This document shows positions 32,564 to 41,476 of a stretch of 64,000 nucleotides of DNA, in pieces. The stretch is from Bacteroidota bacterium (GTDB taxonomy: Bacteria > Bacteroidota > Bacteroidia > Chitinophagales > LD1). The position numbers and the translations under genes were made by a program. The stretch's first letter is position 1. The number at the start of each line of letters is the position of its first letter. The notes under the pieces were generated by a model that saw only the letters and a list, made by a program, of their open reading frames with translations, searched no databases and was not told the DNA's origin. The stretch lies in NCBI GenBank assembly GCA_947475165.1, contig CANJLD010000010.1, positions 1-64,000 on the forward strand, in the 5' to 3' direction.

Positions 32564-34729
32564 TTACTCTGCTAATCCCAAATCAATTCTTCGTAAAACA
32601 ATATCGGCTGAAAGTATTTTCACTTTCACTTTATCGCCCAGTTCAAATTTGCGCTTCGATTTTCTTCCAACTAAGCGAACCATTTTATCTTCAAATTCAA
32701 AATCTTCATCGCCCAGCCATTCGGTGCTTACCATACCTTCGCATTTGTTGTCGTTCATTTCTACAAAAATGCCGCGCGCAATAACACCGGTAATCACTCC
32801 GTCAAACTCCTCTCCTATTTTATCCTGTAAAAACTCAATCTGTTTATACTTTGTTGCCTCCCGTTCAGCATCCATTGCCTTGCGTTCCATCAGCGATGAA
32901 TTTTTGCAGCGCGATTCCAGCTCTTCTTTATCAATGATTAAATCATTTTTTTCTGTTAGAATATTTTCGAGCAACCGGTGCACTAAAACATCGGGATATC
33001 TGCGGATGGGCGAAGTAAAGTGCGTGTAATACTCCATCGCCAAACCGTAGTGACCAATATTACTAGTAGTGTATTCTGCTTTTGCCATACTGCGGATAGC
33101 TAGAGTTTCCAAAGCATTCTGTTCCGGCTTTCCTTCAATGGTTTTTAAAAGTGTGTTGAAAATTGTCGCTGCTTCGCGTGGGTCAGCGAAACTTATATTG
33201 TATCCGAAGCGCGAAGCTACAGCACTGAACATTTCCAATTTTTCAGGATTCGGTTTATCGTGAATACGGTAAACAAAAGGCATAGCTCTTTTCCCTTTGT
33301 GAAGTTTAGAGCCAAACTTTGCCACTGTTTCGTTTGCAAGCAACATAAAATCTTCTACCAGCAAATTCGAATCCTTTCTGATTTTGAGAACCACACCGAG
33401 CGGCTTACCGGTTTCATCTAATTTGAAACGCACTTCTGCTTTTTCAAAAGCAATGGCTCCTTTCTTAAAGCGTTTGGCGCGAATGTGTTTCGAAATTTTA
33501 TTCAGCAGCAATAACTCTTCCGCATAATCTCCTTTACCGGTTTCAATTCTTTCCTGCGCTTCTTCGTAAGTAAATCTGCGTTTGGAATGAATGATTGTTT
33601 TTGCAATGGAATAATTCACCATCTCAAATGCTTTATCCATTTCGAAAATGGCGGAGAAAGTAAGTTTGTCTTCGTTCGGGCGAAGCGAGCATAATACATT
33701 CGAAAGCTTTTCCGGTAACATCGGACAAACTCTATCCGGTAAGTAAACCGATGTAGCGCGTTTCTCTGCTTCTTTATCTAATTGCGAACCTTCTTTTATG
33801 TAATGCGAAACATCGGCAATGTGAACGCCTATTTCGTAATTGCCATTCGGTAATGTGCGAATGGAAATTGCATCATCAAAATCTTTTGCGTCTTCGGGGT
33901 CGATGGTGAATGTTAGATTATCACGGAAGTCAATACGCTTGGCAATTTCTTCTTTCGGTATTTGCTCCGAAACCTTTGCCAGTTCATTGTAAACTGCTTT
34001 CGGAAAATCTATACTAAAGCCGTTGCCAATCAGAATCATCTTCATGTCCAGGTCAGAAGAATGTTTACCGGTGAGCACTTCTACTACTTCGCCAATTGGT
34101 TTTTTGCCATCGGTATTCCAGTCGGTAATGCGGATGATAACACGGTCGTCATGTTTTGCTCCGTTAAGCGAAGGAATAGGAACAAACACATCGGTGTTCA
34201 GTTTACGTTCATCGGCAATAAAAAAGGCGAACTTCTCCAGCACATCTACACGACCGGTGAAACTATCCTGCGAGCGTTTTACTATTTCTACAATTTCTCC
34301 TTCCGGCCTTCTACCGAAAATAGTGAGACGGATTTTTACTTCATCGCCAGCCATGGCGTTATGCACGAATTTGTTAGGGATGTAAACGTCCTTATCCATT
34401 CCTTCCACGCTTACAAACGCGGCACCGCTCTTGGTTACATCGGCTGTGCCGAAAAGATATTTGCTGCTTTTGGTAGCACGCGGCTCTATTTCGCGTTGAA
34501 GAATTTTAATTTTTCCTTTCTGTTCCATCCGGATGAGACCGGTGCGTTCTAATTCGTAAAGCGCGAGGACAATTTCCTCCTGGCTCATCTTCTTTAATAC
34601 TTTAGGAAATAGATTTTTGAGGCTGGCATCTCTGCCGAGTTCTTTTACAATGGTTAGAATATATTGTGCATCACCTGAGGTATGCTTATGCTTTTTGTCT
34701 TGTGTTTTTTTGTGGTTGTATTTTTTCAT
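32564..34729 (-). CDS. rnr: Ribonuclease R
   Basis: A 721-residue 3'-5' exoribonuclease. N-terminal winged-helix region (about 20-80), cold-shock domains, the RNB catalytic domain with TIDPEDAKDFDDA at 275-287 holding the metal-binding aspartates, YLPDRVCPMLPEKLSNVLCSL and FTSPIRRYPDVLVHR, and a C-terminal S1 domain (about 635-718). It degrades structured RNA and works in RNA quality control. The N-terminus is very basic (KKYNHKKTQDKKHKH). TACATTTG lies 81 bases upstream of the ATG, leaving a true leader. Confidence 0.97.
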   Translation of the reverse strand: MKKYNHKKTQDKKHKHTSGDAQYILTIVKELGRDASLKNLFPKVLKKMSQEEIVLALYELERTGLIRMEQKGKIKILQREIEPRATKSSKYLFGTADVTKSGAAFVSVEGMDKDVYIPNKFVHNAMAGDEVKIRLTIFGRRPEGEIVEIVKRSQDSFTGRVDVLEKFAFFIADERKLNTDVFVPIPSLNGAKHDDRVIIRITDWNTDGKKPIGEVVEVLTGKHSSDLDMKMILIGNGFSIDFPKAVYNELAKVSEQIPKEEIAKRIDFRDNLTFTIDPEDAKDFDDAISIRTLPNGNYEIGVHIADVSHYIKEGSQLDKEAEKRATSVYLPDRVCPMLPEKLSNVLCSLRPNEDKLTFSAIFEMDKAFEMVNYSIAKTIIHSKRRFTYEEAQERIETGKGDYAEELLLLNKISKHIRAKRFKKGAIAFEKAEVRFKLDETGKPLGVVLKIRKDSNLLVEDFMLLANETVAKFGSKLHKGKRAMPFVYRIHDKPNPEKLEMFSAVASRFGYNISFADPREAATIFNTLLKTIEGKPEQNALETLAIRSMAKAEYTTSNIGHYGLAMEYYTHFTSPIRRYPDVLVHRLLENILTEKNDLIIDKEELESRCKNSSLMERKAMDAEREATKYKQIEFLQDKIGEEFDGVITGVIARGIFVEMNDNKCEGMVSTEWLGDEDFEFEDKMVRLVGRKSKRKFELGDKVKVKILSADIVLRRIDLGLAE

Positions 34730-34810
34730 TTGAATTGTTCTGTGCCTTGGAGGGTATTCGTAAAAGCAGGCGGGAACTTTGGAAGTAACTACTTAGGCGG
34801 GTTAACGGTG

Positions 34811-34818
34811 CAAATGTA
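34811..34818 (-). promoter_or_regulatory. -7 promoter element of rnr
   Basis: TACATTTG on the minus strand, exact TAnnTTTG, 81 bases before ATG 34729. Confidence 0.45.
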
Positions 34819-34832
34819 ATGGAATAAATTAA

Positions 34833-34858
34833 ACCCTTCGACTTCGCTCAGGGTGACA
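34833..34858. repeat. Small dispersed repeat ACCCTTCGACTTCGC..AGGGT
   Basis: ACCCT and AGGGT can pair around a 12-base loop. This element is a familiar interspersed sequence in many bacterial genomes. Lies between xerD and rnr. Confidence 0.55.
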
Positions 34859-34865
34859 TAACAGA

Positions 34866-35768
34866 TTACTTATACCTTGGATGAAACTGCATGATAGTGC
34901 TTCGCAGGTAATCTCGGTCTAAGTGCGTGTAGATTTCTGTGGTGGTTATTGAGGCATGACCGAGCATTTCCTGCACGGCACGTAAATCGGCACCGCCTTC
35001 TATTAGGTGTGTGGCAAAGGAATGACGGAAGGTGTGTGGCGAAATAGTTTTCTGCAAACCAATTTTAGCAGCACATTCTTTTATTACCAAAAACACATAC
35101 ATCCGTTTCAATCCTTTTCCTCTGCGGTTTAAAAACAGGAAGTCCTCTTCTCCTTTCTGCACCGGTACGTGAACGCGCACTTCATTCTTATACATGTTAA
35201 TGTACTTGATGGCTTGTGAGCCTATTGGCACCAGTCGCTCCTTATCGCCTTTGCCTATTACTTTTATAAAGTCTACATCTAAAAATAGGTTGGATATTTT
35301 GAGCGTTGTCATTTCGCTTACGCGCAAGCCGCAACCATAAAGCACCTCAAGCATGGCGCGGTTGCGCACGCCCTGGGGGGTGCTTAAATCAATACTGTCT
35401 ACCAGTGCATTTATTTCGTCTACCGAAAGGGTATCGGGTAGTTTGCGAGATAGTTTTGGTGCGGTGAGCAGCTCGGTAGGGTTTTCGGAAACAATATCTT
35501 CCATTAAAAGATACCGGTAGAAGGCGCGGATGCCTGCAATAATGCGCGCCTGCGACTGCGCATCAAAACCCAATTCATTAATCGCTTTTACAAAACCTTC
35601 GAAGTGTTCGAGTTTGATTTCTTCGGCATTCAGTTTTATGCTTTCGGTTTCCAGGTAGTTTACAAACTTGCCAATATCGCGCAGGTAGGCTTGCACGGTA
35701 TTATCCGATAACGATTTCTCTAAGCGCAAATAAGATTTGAATCCTTTAATATAACTCTGCCAGCTCAT
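34866..35768 (-). CDS. xerD: Site-specific tyrosine recombinase XerD
   Basis: A 300-residue tyrosine recombinase that resolves chromosome dimers at dif together with XerC and FtsK. The catalytic set is complete: Arg149 (CGLRVSE), Lys173, His245 and Arg248 (HTFRHSFATHL), His271 (LGHASI) and Tyr280. The N-terminal SAM-like domain (LRLEKSLSDNTVQAYLRD) is typical of XerD and not of integrases of mobile elements. The gene lies 9 bases after the hexosaminidase gene on the same strand; no att-like duplication is seen nearby. Confidence 0.95.
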   Translation of the reverse strand: MSWQSYIKGFKSYLRLEKSLSDNTVQAYLRDIGKFVNYLETESIKLNAEEIKLEHFEGFVKAINELGFDAQSQARIIAGIRAFYRYLLMEDIVSENPTELLTAPKLSRKLPDTLSVDEINALVDSIDLSTPQGVRNRAMLEVLYGCGLRVSEMTTLKISNLFLDVDFIKVIGKGDKERLVPIGSQAIKYINMYKNEVRVHVPVQKGEEDFLFLNRRGKGLKRMYVFLVIKECAAKIGLQKTISPHTFRHSFATHLIEGGADLRAVQEMLGHASITTTEIYTHLDRDYLRSTIMQFHPRYK

Positions 35769-35777
35769 CTCTCTTTT

Positions 35778-38441
35778 TTACTCAACAATTATTTCATCGG
35801 CATACAACCACGACTTGGTGCCTTTTGAATAATGCCAGTCGGGCAACGGACCAATGCTTTTTGCTACTATTTTAATATAACGCGCTTTAAGCTTTGTGAA
35901 GGGAATAACATAATCGTGTGTAGAACGTGCTTCGGTGTTACCATCAATAGTATTTACTGTGGTATTAACGAGGGTATAATTTATACCGTCCGGTGAAGTG
36001 CTTACTTCAATTTGTTTAGGATACATGATGCCATAGCGCATAAGTTGCCCGAAACCCATGGTAATTTTGTTTACTGGTGTTACCGCACCTAAGTCTAGTT
36101 CTATATCTATATCACTGCCGAAGTATGCCTGCCAGCGCCCATCGTTAAAAAATTTACGACCACCTCTTCTGCCGTCTAACAAACCGAGTTCGCCTCGCGC
36201 GGCATACGTTACCCTGGCGGTGTCCCACCGGCTGTTGAGTTTATGCAACATGCCAATGGCTTTATGAAAAACAAAACTGTCGGTCTGCACATCGCAACTT
36301 CTGCCGTTATCAATAACCCTTGCGCGTATGGTGATACCGGTGTCGGCTAAAATGGGTTGGGTGTATTTTATAGAATTAATGTTAGGCGTAGATGTATCGG
36401 TAGTGTAATACACCGGTAGGTTGTTGAAAGCGGAGCGCAGAGTTATTTCGCGCTTGCCGTTTACCGGTTTACCGGAGGCTACAATAATGCAGGCACCTTT
36501 TTGGTTGAGCATGGTTTGTGGAAACGAATCGGAGTAAGAGCGAACAGTATCAAGCCACCAGTTGCGGTTTTCGAGTTGCCATAAATTTGTGTAAACGGTT
36601 TTTAGTTGGTTGATAGTATCGGTTAACACGGCAAAATCTTTTTCAAAATAGCTGATGTTTCGCGGCACGTTTGTTTGAACATAATTTTTGAGCTTAATGC
36701 CGAGCAGGTTTTTGCTGACTGCAAATTTTGCCTGACGGAGTGCGAACGGCAAGAGAGCAACCTCCGGTTCGCGGTTATGGAACTCAGACCTTAGTTGATT
36801 GGCTTCTGCATTTAAACTGTCAATAGTTTTAATCAGATTTAAGTTATCGCGCTCGTAGTTTTCGGGGGTAATATTGTAGTCGGGCAAAAGTTCGTTCCAG
36901 ATGCTCCAGTTCCAGAGAGAGTTTTTTACCGCACCGTATCTTAAATCGGATATGCGGAGCATGAGCGAGGCAATATCTTTATCGGTATTAAAATATACTT
37001 TGTTGTAGCACCGGTTGAATGCGGCAAGCCTGATTATTCTTATGGTGGAGTCAATTGCTTTCACCGGTTCATCAGTTGGTGCATTCCATCCGCAATCAGC
37101 ACCCCATACTAGACCGTACCAGTTATTATTAAACAGGTTTTGTCCGTCATCATCCCAGGTAGTATTTATAAAACCGATGGCTTTGTTCTTATAGCCATCG
37201 CGCAGGTAGTTGTAAATATTTACGGTGGTGCGCTGCAGGTCGGGGTAGATGCGGCTCCAGCAACTTACGCCCGGTGCTACAATAAACTCGAAACCCGATT
37301 TGGTGAACGGAAGAATGTCTTCATCAAAGCTTGGCGATTCGGAATAGCCCCATGAAACTATAATCATATCCTTAGGCAACCGGTCGATTATTTTTGGATT
37401 GTTCACCGCAATATCTCCCCACATCATAATGCGTTTGTGGTAAGGTTTAAGCAGAGTGTCTATCCGGTTGATATGGTAGGCGTAAACGCCATCAATACCA
37501 ATGGAATCAATCATGGTTTTAGAAGGACCTTCGTCAAGCGTTACTTCATCGCAATTGATGTGAAAGTATTTGCTTGAATAAGCGGGCACTATTTCGCTGT
37601 AAACTTCTTTCAGAAATTTATACGACTCCTCCTTTGCCGGTGAAATAGTATGCTCATTTTCGCCAAGGCTTTTGTAAGCCGGAACATCAAGAATGTTTTT
37701 GAAATGCCCAAACGATTGAAAGTTGCCGATGATATCTACATAATAGTTGGCGGCAATGGCGGTGAGTTCTTTTATTTCTTCTTCAGTAATTCCATCTACA
37801 GGTGCTATGGTTGGGTGTTTCTTTAATTTAAATACATGCTCGGTGTAAAGTGTAAACGTGTTTAGTTTATACGATGCCATCCTCCGTATTTCTTCCTTCA
37901 AAAACTCCAACGTTGGTATTGGCCCGCGGCTTATATCATCCTGCCAGCCGCGCATTTGCATATCAGGCTTATCATAAATAAGCACACAGGGAATAGTGGT
38001 ACCGGTGGCATTGGAATTAATTAGTTGAAGCAGGGTTTGCACGGCATAAAAAATGCCCGCGTTTTCCTTTGCCAGAATCAAAATATTATCGGGCGAAATG
38101 GAAAGGATATAGCCTTCTGCGCCTAAGTCGAAAGGCGGTGTAAGGCTTTCATCTTTCAGCATGGAGTAATACTCTGCACTGTCAGGTTTTATCAGTTTCA
38201 TTTTGGTAACCGGTAACGATGGGTTAGTCTTAAACTTAGTTATAAGCGCATCTTCCAGCAGTTGTAAACTAAACGGAGCGATGTTAACAGCGTTTATAGA
38301 ATAAGGACTGCGGAGATTAAATGCGCCGCCCTTAATTTCAACTTTCTTAGGCTGTGGTATCAGAAATAAAGAATCGGAATTTGCCGCTGTGCTGTTGAAG
38401 TAAATGGCGATTAGAATAAACGCAGTGAAATATATCCTCAT
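35778..38441 (-). CDS. Exported beta-N-acetylhexosaminidase (GH20) with CBM32-like tail
   Basis: An 887-residue glycosidase that removes terminal N-acetylhexosamine from chitin fragments, peptidoglycan or glycans. Domains: signal peptide (1-20), GH20b alpha/beta domain (LFLIPQPKKVEIKGG; about 24-160), GH20 barrel from about 163 (MRGWQDDISRGP) with the catalytic pair Asp298-Glu299 in INCDEVT, a linker of helices, a chitobiase C-terminal-like beta domain (ITLRSAFNNLPVYYTTDTS) and a final discoidin-like domain (IDIELDLGAVTPVNKI, IEVSTSPDG). Start at ATG 38441: TACATTTA lies four bases upstream; the frame continues to 38534 without family match and overlaps the next gene. Confidence 0.95.
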   Translation of the reverse strand: MRIYFTAFILIAIYFNSTAANSDSLFLIPQPKKVEIKGGAFNLRSPYSINAVNIAPFSLQLLEDALITKFKTNPSLPVTKMKLIKPDSAEYYSMLKDESLTPPFDLGAEGYILSISPDNILILAKENAGIFYAVQTLLQLINSNATGTTIPCVLIYDKPDMQMRGWQDDISRGPIPTLEFLKEEIRRMASYKLNTFTLYTEHVFKLKKHPTIAPVDGITEEEIKELTAIAANYYVDIIGNFQSFGHFKNILDVPAYKSLGENEHTISPAKEESYKFLKEVYSEIVPAYSSKYFHINCDEVTLDEGPSKTMIDSIGIDGVYAYHINRIDTLLKPYHKRIMMWGDIAVNNPKIIDRLPKDMIIVSWGYSESPSFDEDILPFTKSGFEFIVAPGVSCWSRIYPDLQRTTVNIYNYLRDGYKNKAIGFINTTWDDDGQNLFNNNWYGLVWGADCGWNAPTDEPVKAIDSTIRIIRLAAFNRCYNKVYFNTDKDIASLMLRISDLRYGAVKNSLWNWSIWNELLPDYNITPENYERDNLNLIKTIDSLNAEANQLRSEFHNREPEVALLPFALRQAKFAVSKNLLGIKLKNYVQTNVPRNISYFEKDFAVLTDTINQLKTVYTNLWQLENRNWWLDTVRSYSDSFPQTMLNQKGACIIVASGKPVNGKREITLRSAFNNLPVYYTTDTSTPNINSIKYTQPILADTGITIRARVIDNGRSCDVQTDSFVFHKAIGMLHKLNSRWDTARVTYAARGELGLLDGRRGGRKFFNDGRWQAYFGSDIDIELDLGAVTPVNKITMGFGQLMRYGIMYPKQIEVSTSPDGINYTLVNTTVNTIDGNTEARSTHDYVIPFTKLKARYIKIVAKSIGPLPDWHYSKGTKSWLYADEIIVE

Positions 38442-38445
38442 GCGG

Positions 38446-38453
38446 TAAATGTA
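38446..38453 (-). promoter_or_regulatory. -7-like element of the hexosaminidase gene
   Basis: TACATTTA on the minus strand (last base differs from TAnnTTTG), four bases before ATG 38441. Confidence 0.4.
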
Positions 38454-38478
38454 ATTTATAGCAGAAAACCTTGGTGCG

Positions 38479-38994
38479 TTAATCATTCTGCGGAACTTCC
38501 TTCGCCTTAAAACTCTGTTGAATACGTTTGGCATTTGCCATCTGCGCAGAGTCAGTCACTAAAATGCGCATGAGTACCGTGCCTTGTTTTGTTTTTGCCC
38601 GCAGGGTTCGCACAACGCGGTTAACAGACGAAAGACGAATAGAGTATTTGTTTTTAAAGCCCTGCAAATTATTGCGCACGTAATATGGCTGCACTTTATC
38701 ATCGTAAAATGCCAACGAGCAGTATTGCGAAGTATCAGGAAACTCACCGGTAATGACTAAATCTGTTTCGCTTAAATTGTAAAAGCAGGCACTGTAAATA
38801 AAATCGGGGTTAGGCAAAACCACTTTGCGTAAAGTGGCATCTGTTTTACCGGCATGGTAAACCGTATTAACCGGTACCGGTTTGCGATATTTGGCAATGC
38901 TGAAAATGATAGACGGCACAGCCGCAATAAATAAATACTGCACCGCAAAAACCAAAACGGCAAAAAGCAAAACGCGAAACGCAATCTTCATCAT
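38479..38994 (-). CDS. DUF1254-like membrane-anchored protein
   Basis: A 171-residue protein with an N-terminal membrane anchor (about 4-33) and a domain like the DUF1254 N-terminal part: VVLPNPDFIYSACFYNLSETDLVI (given in part; family: NPD-x-x-Y-x-x-x-x-x-D), EFPDTSQYCSLAFYDD. The usual long C-terminal part is missing and replaced by VLMRILVTDSAQ and a basic tail. Its start overlaps the stop of the DUF1214 gene (ATGA, 38991-38994), so the two are translated together. In other bacteria the two domains form one protein; here they are split. Function unknown. Confidence 0.8.
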   Translation of the reverse strand: MMKIAFRVLLFAVLVFAVQYLFIAAVPSIIFSIAKYRKPVPVNTVYHAGKTDATLRKVVLPNPDFIYSACFYNLSETDLVITGEFPDTSQYCSLAFYDDKVQPYYVRNNLQGFKNKYSIRLSSVNRVVRTLRAKTKQGTVLMRILVTDSAQMANAKRIQQSFKAKEVPQND

Positions 38995-39590
38995 GCCTTT
39001 TCCTTTTTAATTACCGGTAAGGCTGTAGTTTCCAACTGTTGCAGAAAATTGTATTCGCCCTTATAAATTCTCATTACTACATTAAACCTTGCGTGGTCGG
39101 GTGTGGGCAACCAGTTCTCTCCTTTCTTTTGGTGAGATAGCGTAATGGTAAAGTTTCCCGCACTATCGGTTTTCAGGCTTGTATTATTAAAAGAGTACCG
39201 GTCATCTTTATTCGGAATTAAATACAAATCTTTTCCGTAAACGGTCATGCTCCAATACTTTGCTTTCAGTTGGTTCACATTACCGGTAATGGTGTAATCG
39301 TTTTCTGAATTCAGAATTTCCTTTTTCTCATCTCTGCGGGCAAACAGATAAATAGCTTCGCTCGATGGCAGTGCAAATAGTGCAAACACTGTTACCTGCG
39401 CGGTTAGCAGTTTATCTTTACCCAAAGGCAAATCTCTGCTGCCGGTCCAGCTTCCGTTGTGGAAGAAGGCTTCGCTCTTCTCTACTCCGGCAATGCGATA
39501 AACACCAATTGCTATACCGCATATAAGAACGAGAAAAATAAACAGGAAAGGTTTGAGAGATTTCACGGTTTGAAATAAAGAATAAAGCAT
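38991..39590 (-). CDS. DUF1214 family exported protein
   Basis: A 199-residue protein with a membrane anchor at about 13-32. The domain matches DUF1214: KAKYWSMTVYGKDLYLIPNKDDRYSFNN (given in part; family: YW-x-x-T-x-Y with N-x-x-x-R-Y-S), SAGNFTITLSHQ and ENWLPTPDHARFNVVMRIY, the N-W-L-P-x-P signature. It is the upstream partner of the DUF1254-like gene. Structures of the family show a carbohydrate-binding-like fold, but no activity is established. It diverges from the gene at 39637; the start codons lie 46 bases apart. Confidence 0.85.
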   Translation of the reverse strand: MLYSLFQTVKSLKPFLFIFLVLICGIAIGVYRIAGVEKSEAFFHNGSWTGSRDLPLGKDKLLTAQVTVFALFALPSSEAIYLFARRDEKKEILNSENDYTITGNVNQLKAKYWSMTVYGKDLYLIPNKDDRYSFNNTSLKTDSAGNFTITLSHQKKGENWLPTPDHARFNVVMRIYKGEYNFLQQLETTALPVIKKEKA

Positions 39591-39636
39591 GAGTAAGGAA
39601 ATTTATTTTCGCACCATCACTATAATGTTGCACTCT

Positions 39637-41457
39637 ATGAAAAAATTTCTTGCCGCTATAAGTCTGTTACTTTTTTGCCTCACCGGTCATTCGCAGGATA
39701 ACGAACTGGATAAATTCGGTTACCCGCTTTACGATAAAGTGGCTGAGTTTGTAGCTACTAATTATTCTGTCAATGGATTTAACAGCAGAGAATATTACCG
39801 GCTGGCAAAAAAGCCTGATGGCTGGTACACCTGCGTGGCAGATTATTCTGTTTCTCCGGTTACTTACAGCAGTTATAAAATGTGCTGGTCGCGGGTTACA
39901 AAAAATTTTGTTGCAGCAAACGCACCGGGCAATGATTATGAAGATATAATGGCGCAACTAAAAGATGTTCAGTATGAGCCCATGAATTTTGAGTTGAACA
40001 TTTATTACGGCTACCGGGGCTGGACGGATGATGTTATTCATTTTTTTGAAAATGCGCCTCAACTTAAAGATGAAGAACTACAGACATTAGCCCGCGCTTA
40101 CGGCCACGAATCTTACTACCGCACCGGACAGTGGGATAGTTACTCCGTAATTTCGCGCACGTTTAAGCTGGAAGACAAAGCCAACAGTTTTACTCCTGCG
40201 CAACTGGATACTTTTCTGTATTACGAAAAAAAATCTGCCGATACCTACTACCGGTTGTGGAAACAAAACCCTGCCCATGAAAATTTCATCGGCAATGTTT
40301 ACACTAAATATTCTGATGAAATTATGAGCGCGTTTTTAATGGTGGCTCATTATCAAAACATGGCGGAAGCCGTGAAGTTGTTAGACAAAGAAATATTCGA
40401 CCCGTTTTTGATTGATGTGGCAAAGAATTATTTGAACAGTTGCCCCACCGGTGCCATTCTGTTTACGTATGGCGATAACGACACCTATCCTCTTTATTAC
40501 GTGCAGGCAAAATTCAACTACCGCACTGATGTGCTGATTGTGAATCATTCTATGCTGATGAAAGACAGATACATCAATTTTGTGCGCGAAGGAGTTTTTA
40601 ATGCTGCCGGTTACCCTATGCGGTTAAACAAGAAAGATTACGCAGGCGAAAACCTCGACCAACTTAATGTAAGCGACACCAAGGCGCAGGAATTTATCAG
40701 CAATACCAAACTCGATATTCATCCTACAACAACCACCTTTTACAAAAACAATATTGCCGTGCTCGATATGCTTGCGGCTAACAAAGGAAAGCGTCCGGTT
40801 TGTTTTGCTGTATCTGTGGCACCCGATGTTTTTATAGGCTTATCGCCTTATCTGCTTTCGAAGGGGCTGGTGTATGAGGTGCAAAACGCCAAACAAAACG
40901 GGAACGCAGCTGCCGGTTGGGATGCACCGGTAGATGCCAACTTCAATTATCAGTTTTTAATGAAGGACATGTTCTTTACCGATTTACGAACACTGCCCAT
41001 TATAGATTTAAACGTTCGTTTGATTTCACCTAACTATCAAACTATTTTCTGCCGCACAGCAAAACAGCTTTTAAAGGAAGGAAAGAAAACCGAAGCACAT
41101 GATGTATTGGAGAAATGCGTTCGCATTTTCCCTAATGAAATTATTCCTTATGGTGTGTTTATGGTAAACGCTCCCGAACTGTTGGCAGCAACCGGTGATG
41201 AAACCAAAGGAAATATGGTAGCAGAGTTATTGTTGCAAAACGCACGGAAATTGTATGACGAAAACAGAAACCCTGAAACCACCAGCGGTAAAGACTGGCA
41301 CCGCAACTTGCGTGAGGCACTGTATATAATGCAGGAACTAAGAACATACGTGCAGGAACATTTTGCCGATAAAACAATAGGCAGATTTGTAAGCAAAGAT
41401 TATGACGCTAAACTGGCTGAGTTTTACGAGATACAGAAGCGGATGGGTGTAGAGTAA
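39637..41457 (+). CDS. Exported protein related to the soluble half of DUF2723 membrane proteins
   Basis: A 606-residue protein with signal peptide (MKKFLAAISLLLFCLTGHSQ, listed here as MKKFLAAISLL and TGHSQ). The middle carries NYLNSCPTGAILFTYGDNDTYPLYYVQ and RTDVLIVNHSML (in part), the signature of the C-terminal soluble region of Bacteroidota DUF2723 proteins, where it follows a polytopic glycosyltransferase-like part. That membrane part is absent here. The C-terminus has a short helical repeat (KEGKKTEAHDVLEKCVRIFP). Role unknown. ATG 39637 is chosen for the clean leader; frames start earlier at 39625 and 39589. TATTTTCG lies 25 bases upstream. Confidence 0.8.
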   Translation: MKKFLAAISLLLFCLTGHSQDNELDKFGYPLYDKVAEFVATNYSVNGFNSREYYRLAKKPDGWYTCVADYSVSPVTYSSYKMCWSRVTKNFVAANAPGNDYEDIMAQLKDVQYEPMNFELNIYYGYRGWTDDVIHFFENAPQLKDEELQTLARAYGHESYYRTGQWDSYSVISRTFKLEDKANSFTPAQLDTFLYYEKKSADTYYRLWKQNPAHENFIGNVYTKYSDEIMSAFLMVAHYQNMAEAVKLLDKEIFDPFLIDVAKNYLNSCPTGAILFTYGDNDTYPLYYVQAKFNYRTDVLIVNHSMLMKDRYINFVREGVFNAAGYPMRLNKKDYAGENLDQLNVSDTKAQEFISNTKLDIHPTTTTFYKNNIAVLDMLAANKGKRPVCFAVSVAPDVFIGLSPYLLSKGLVYEVQNAKQNGNAAAGWDAPVDANFNYQFLMKDMFFTDLRTLPIIDLNVRLISPNYQTIFCRTAKQLLKEGKKTEAHDVLEKCVRIFPNEIIPYGVFMVNAPELLAATGDETKGNMVAELLLQNARKLYDENRNPETTSGKDWHRNLREALYIMQELRTYVQEHFADKTIGRFVSKDYDAKLAEFYEIQKRMGVE

Positions 41458-41476
41458 TAAATTTTACTACGCTCTT

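Noticed and set aside
34866-35768. Tyrosine recombinase as integrase of a mobile element
   Set aside because: Length, domain order and sequence match housekeeping XerD; no repeats, cargo or tRNA target at its borders.
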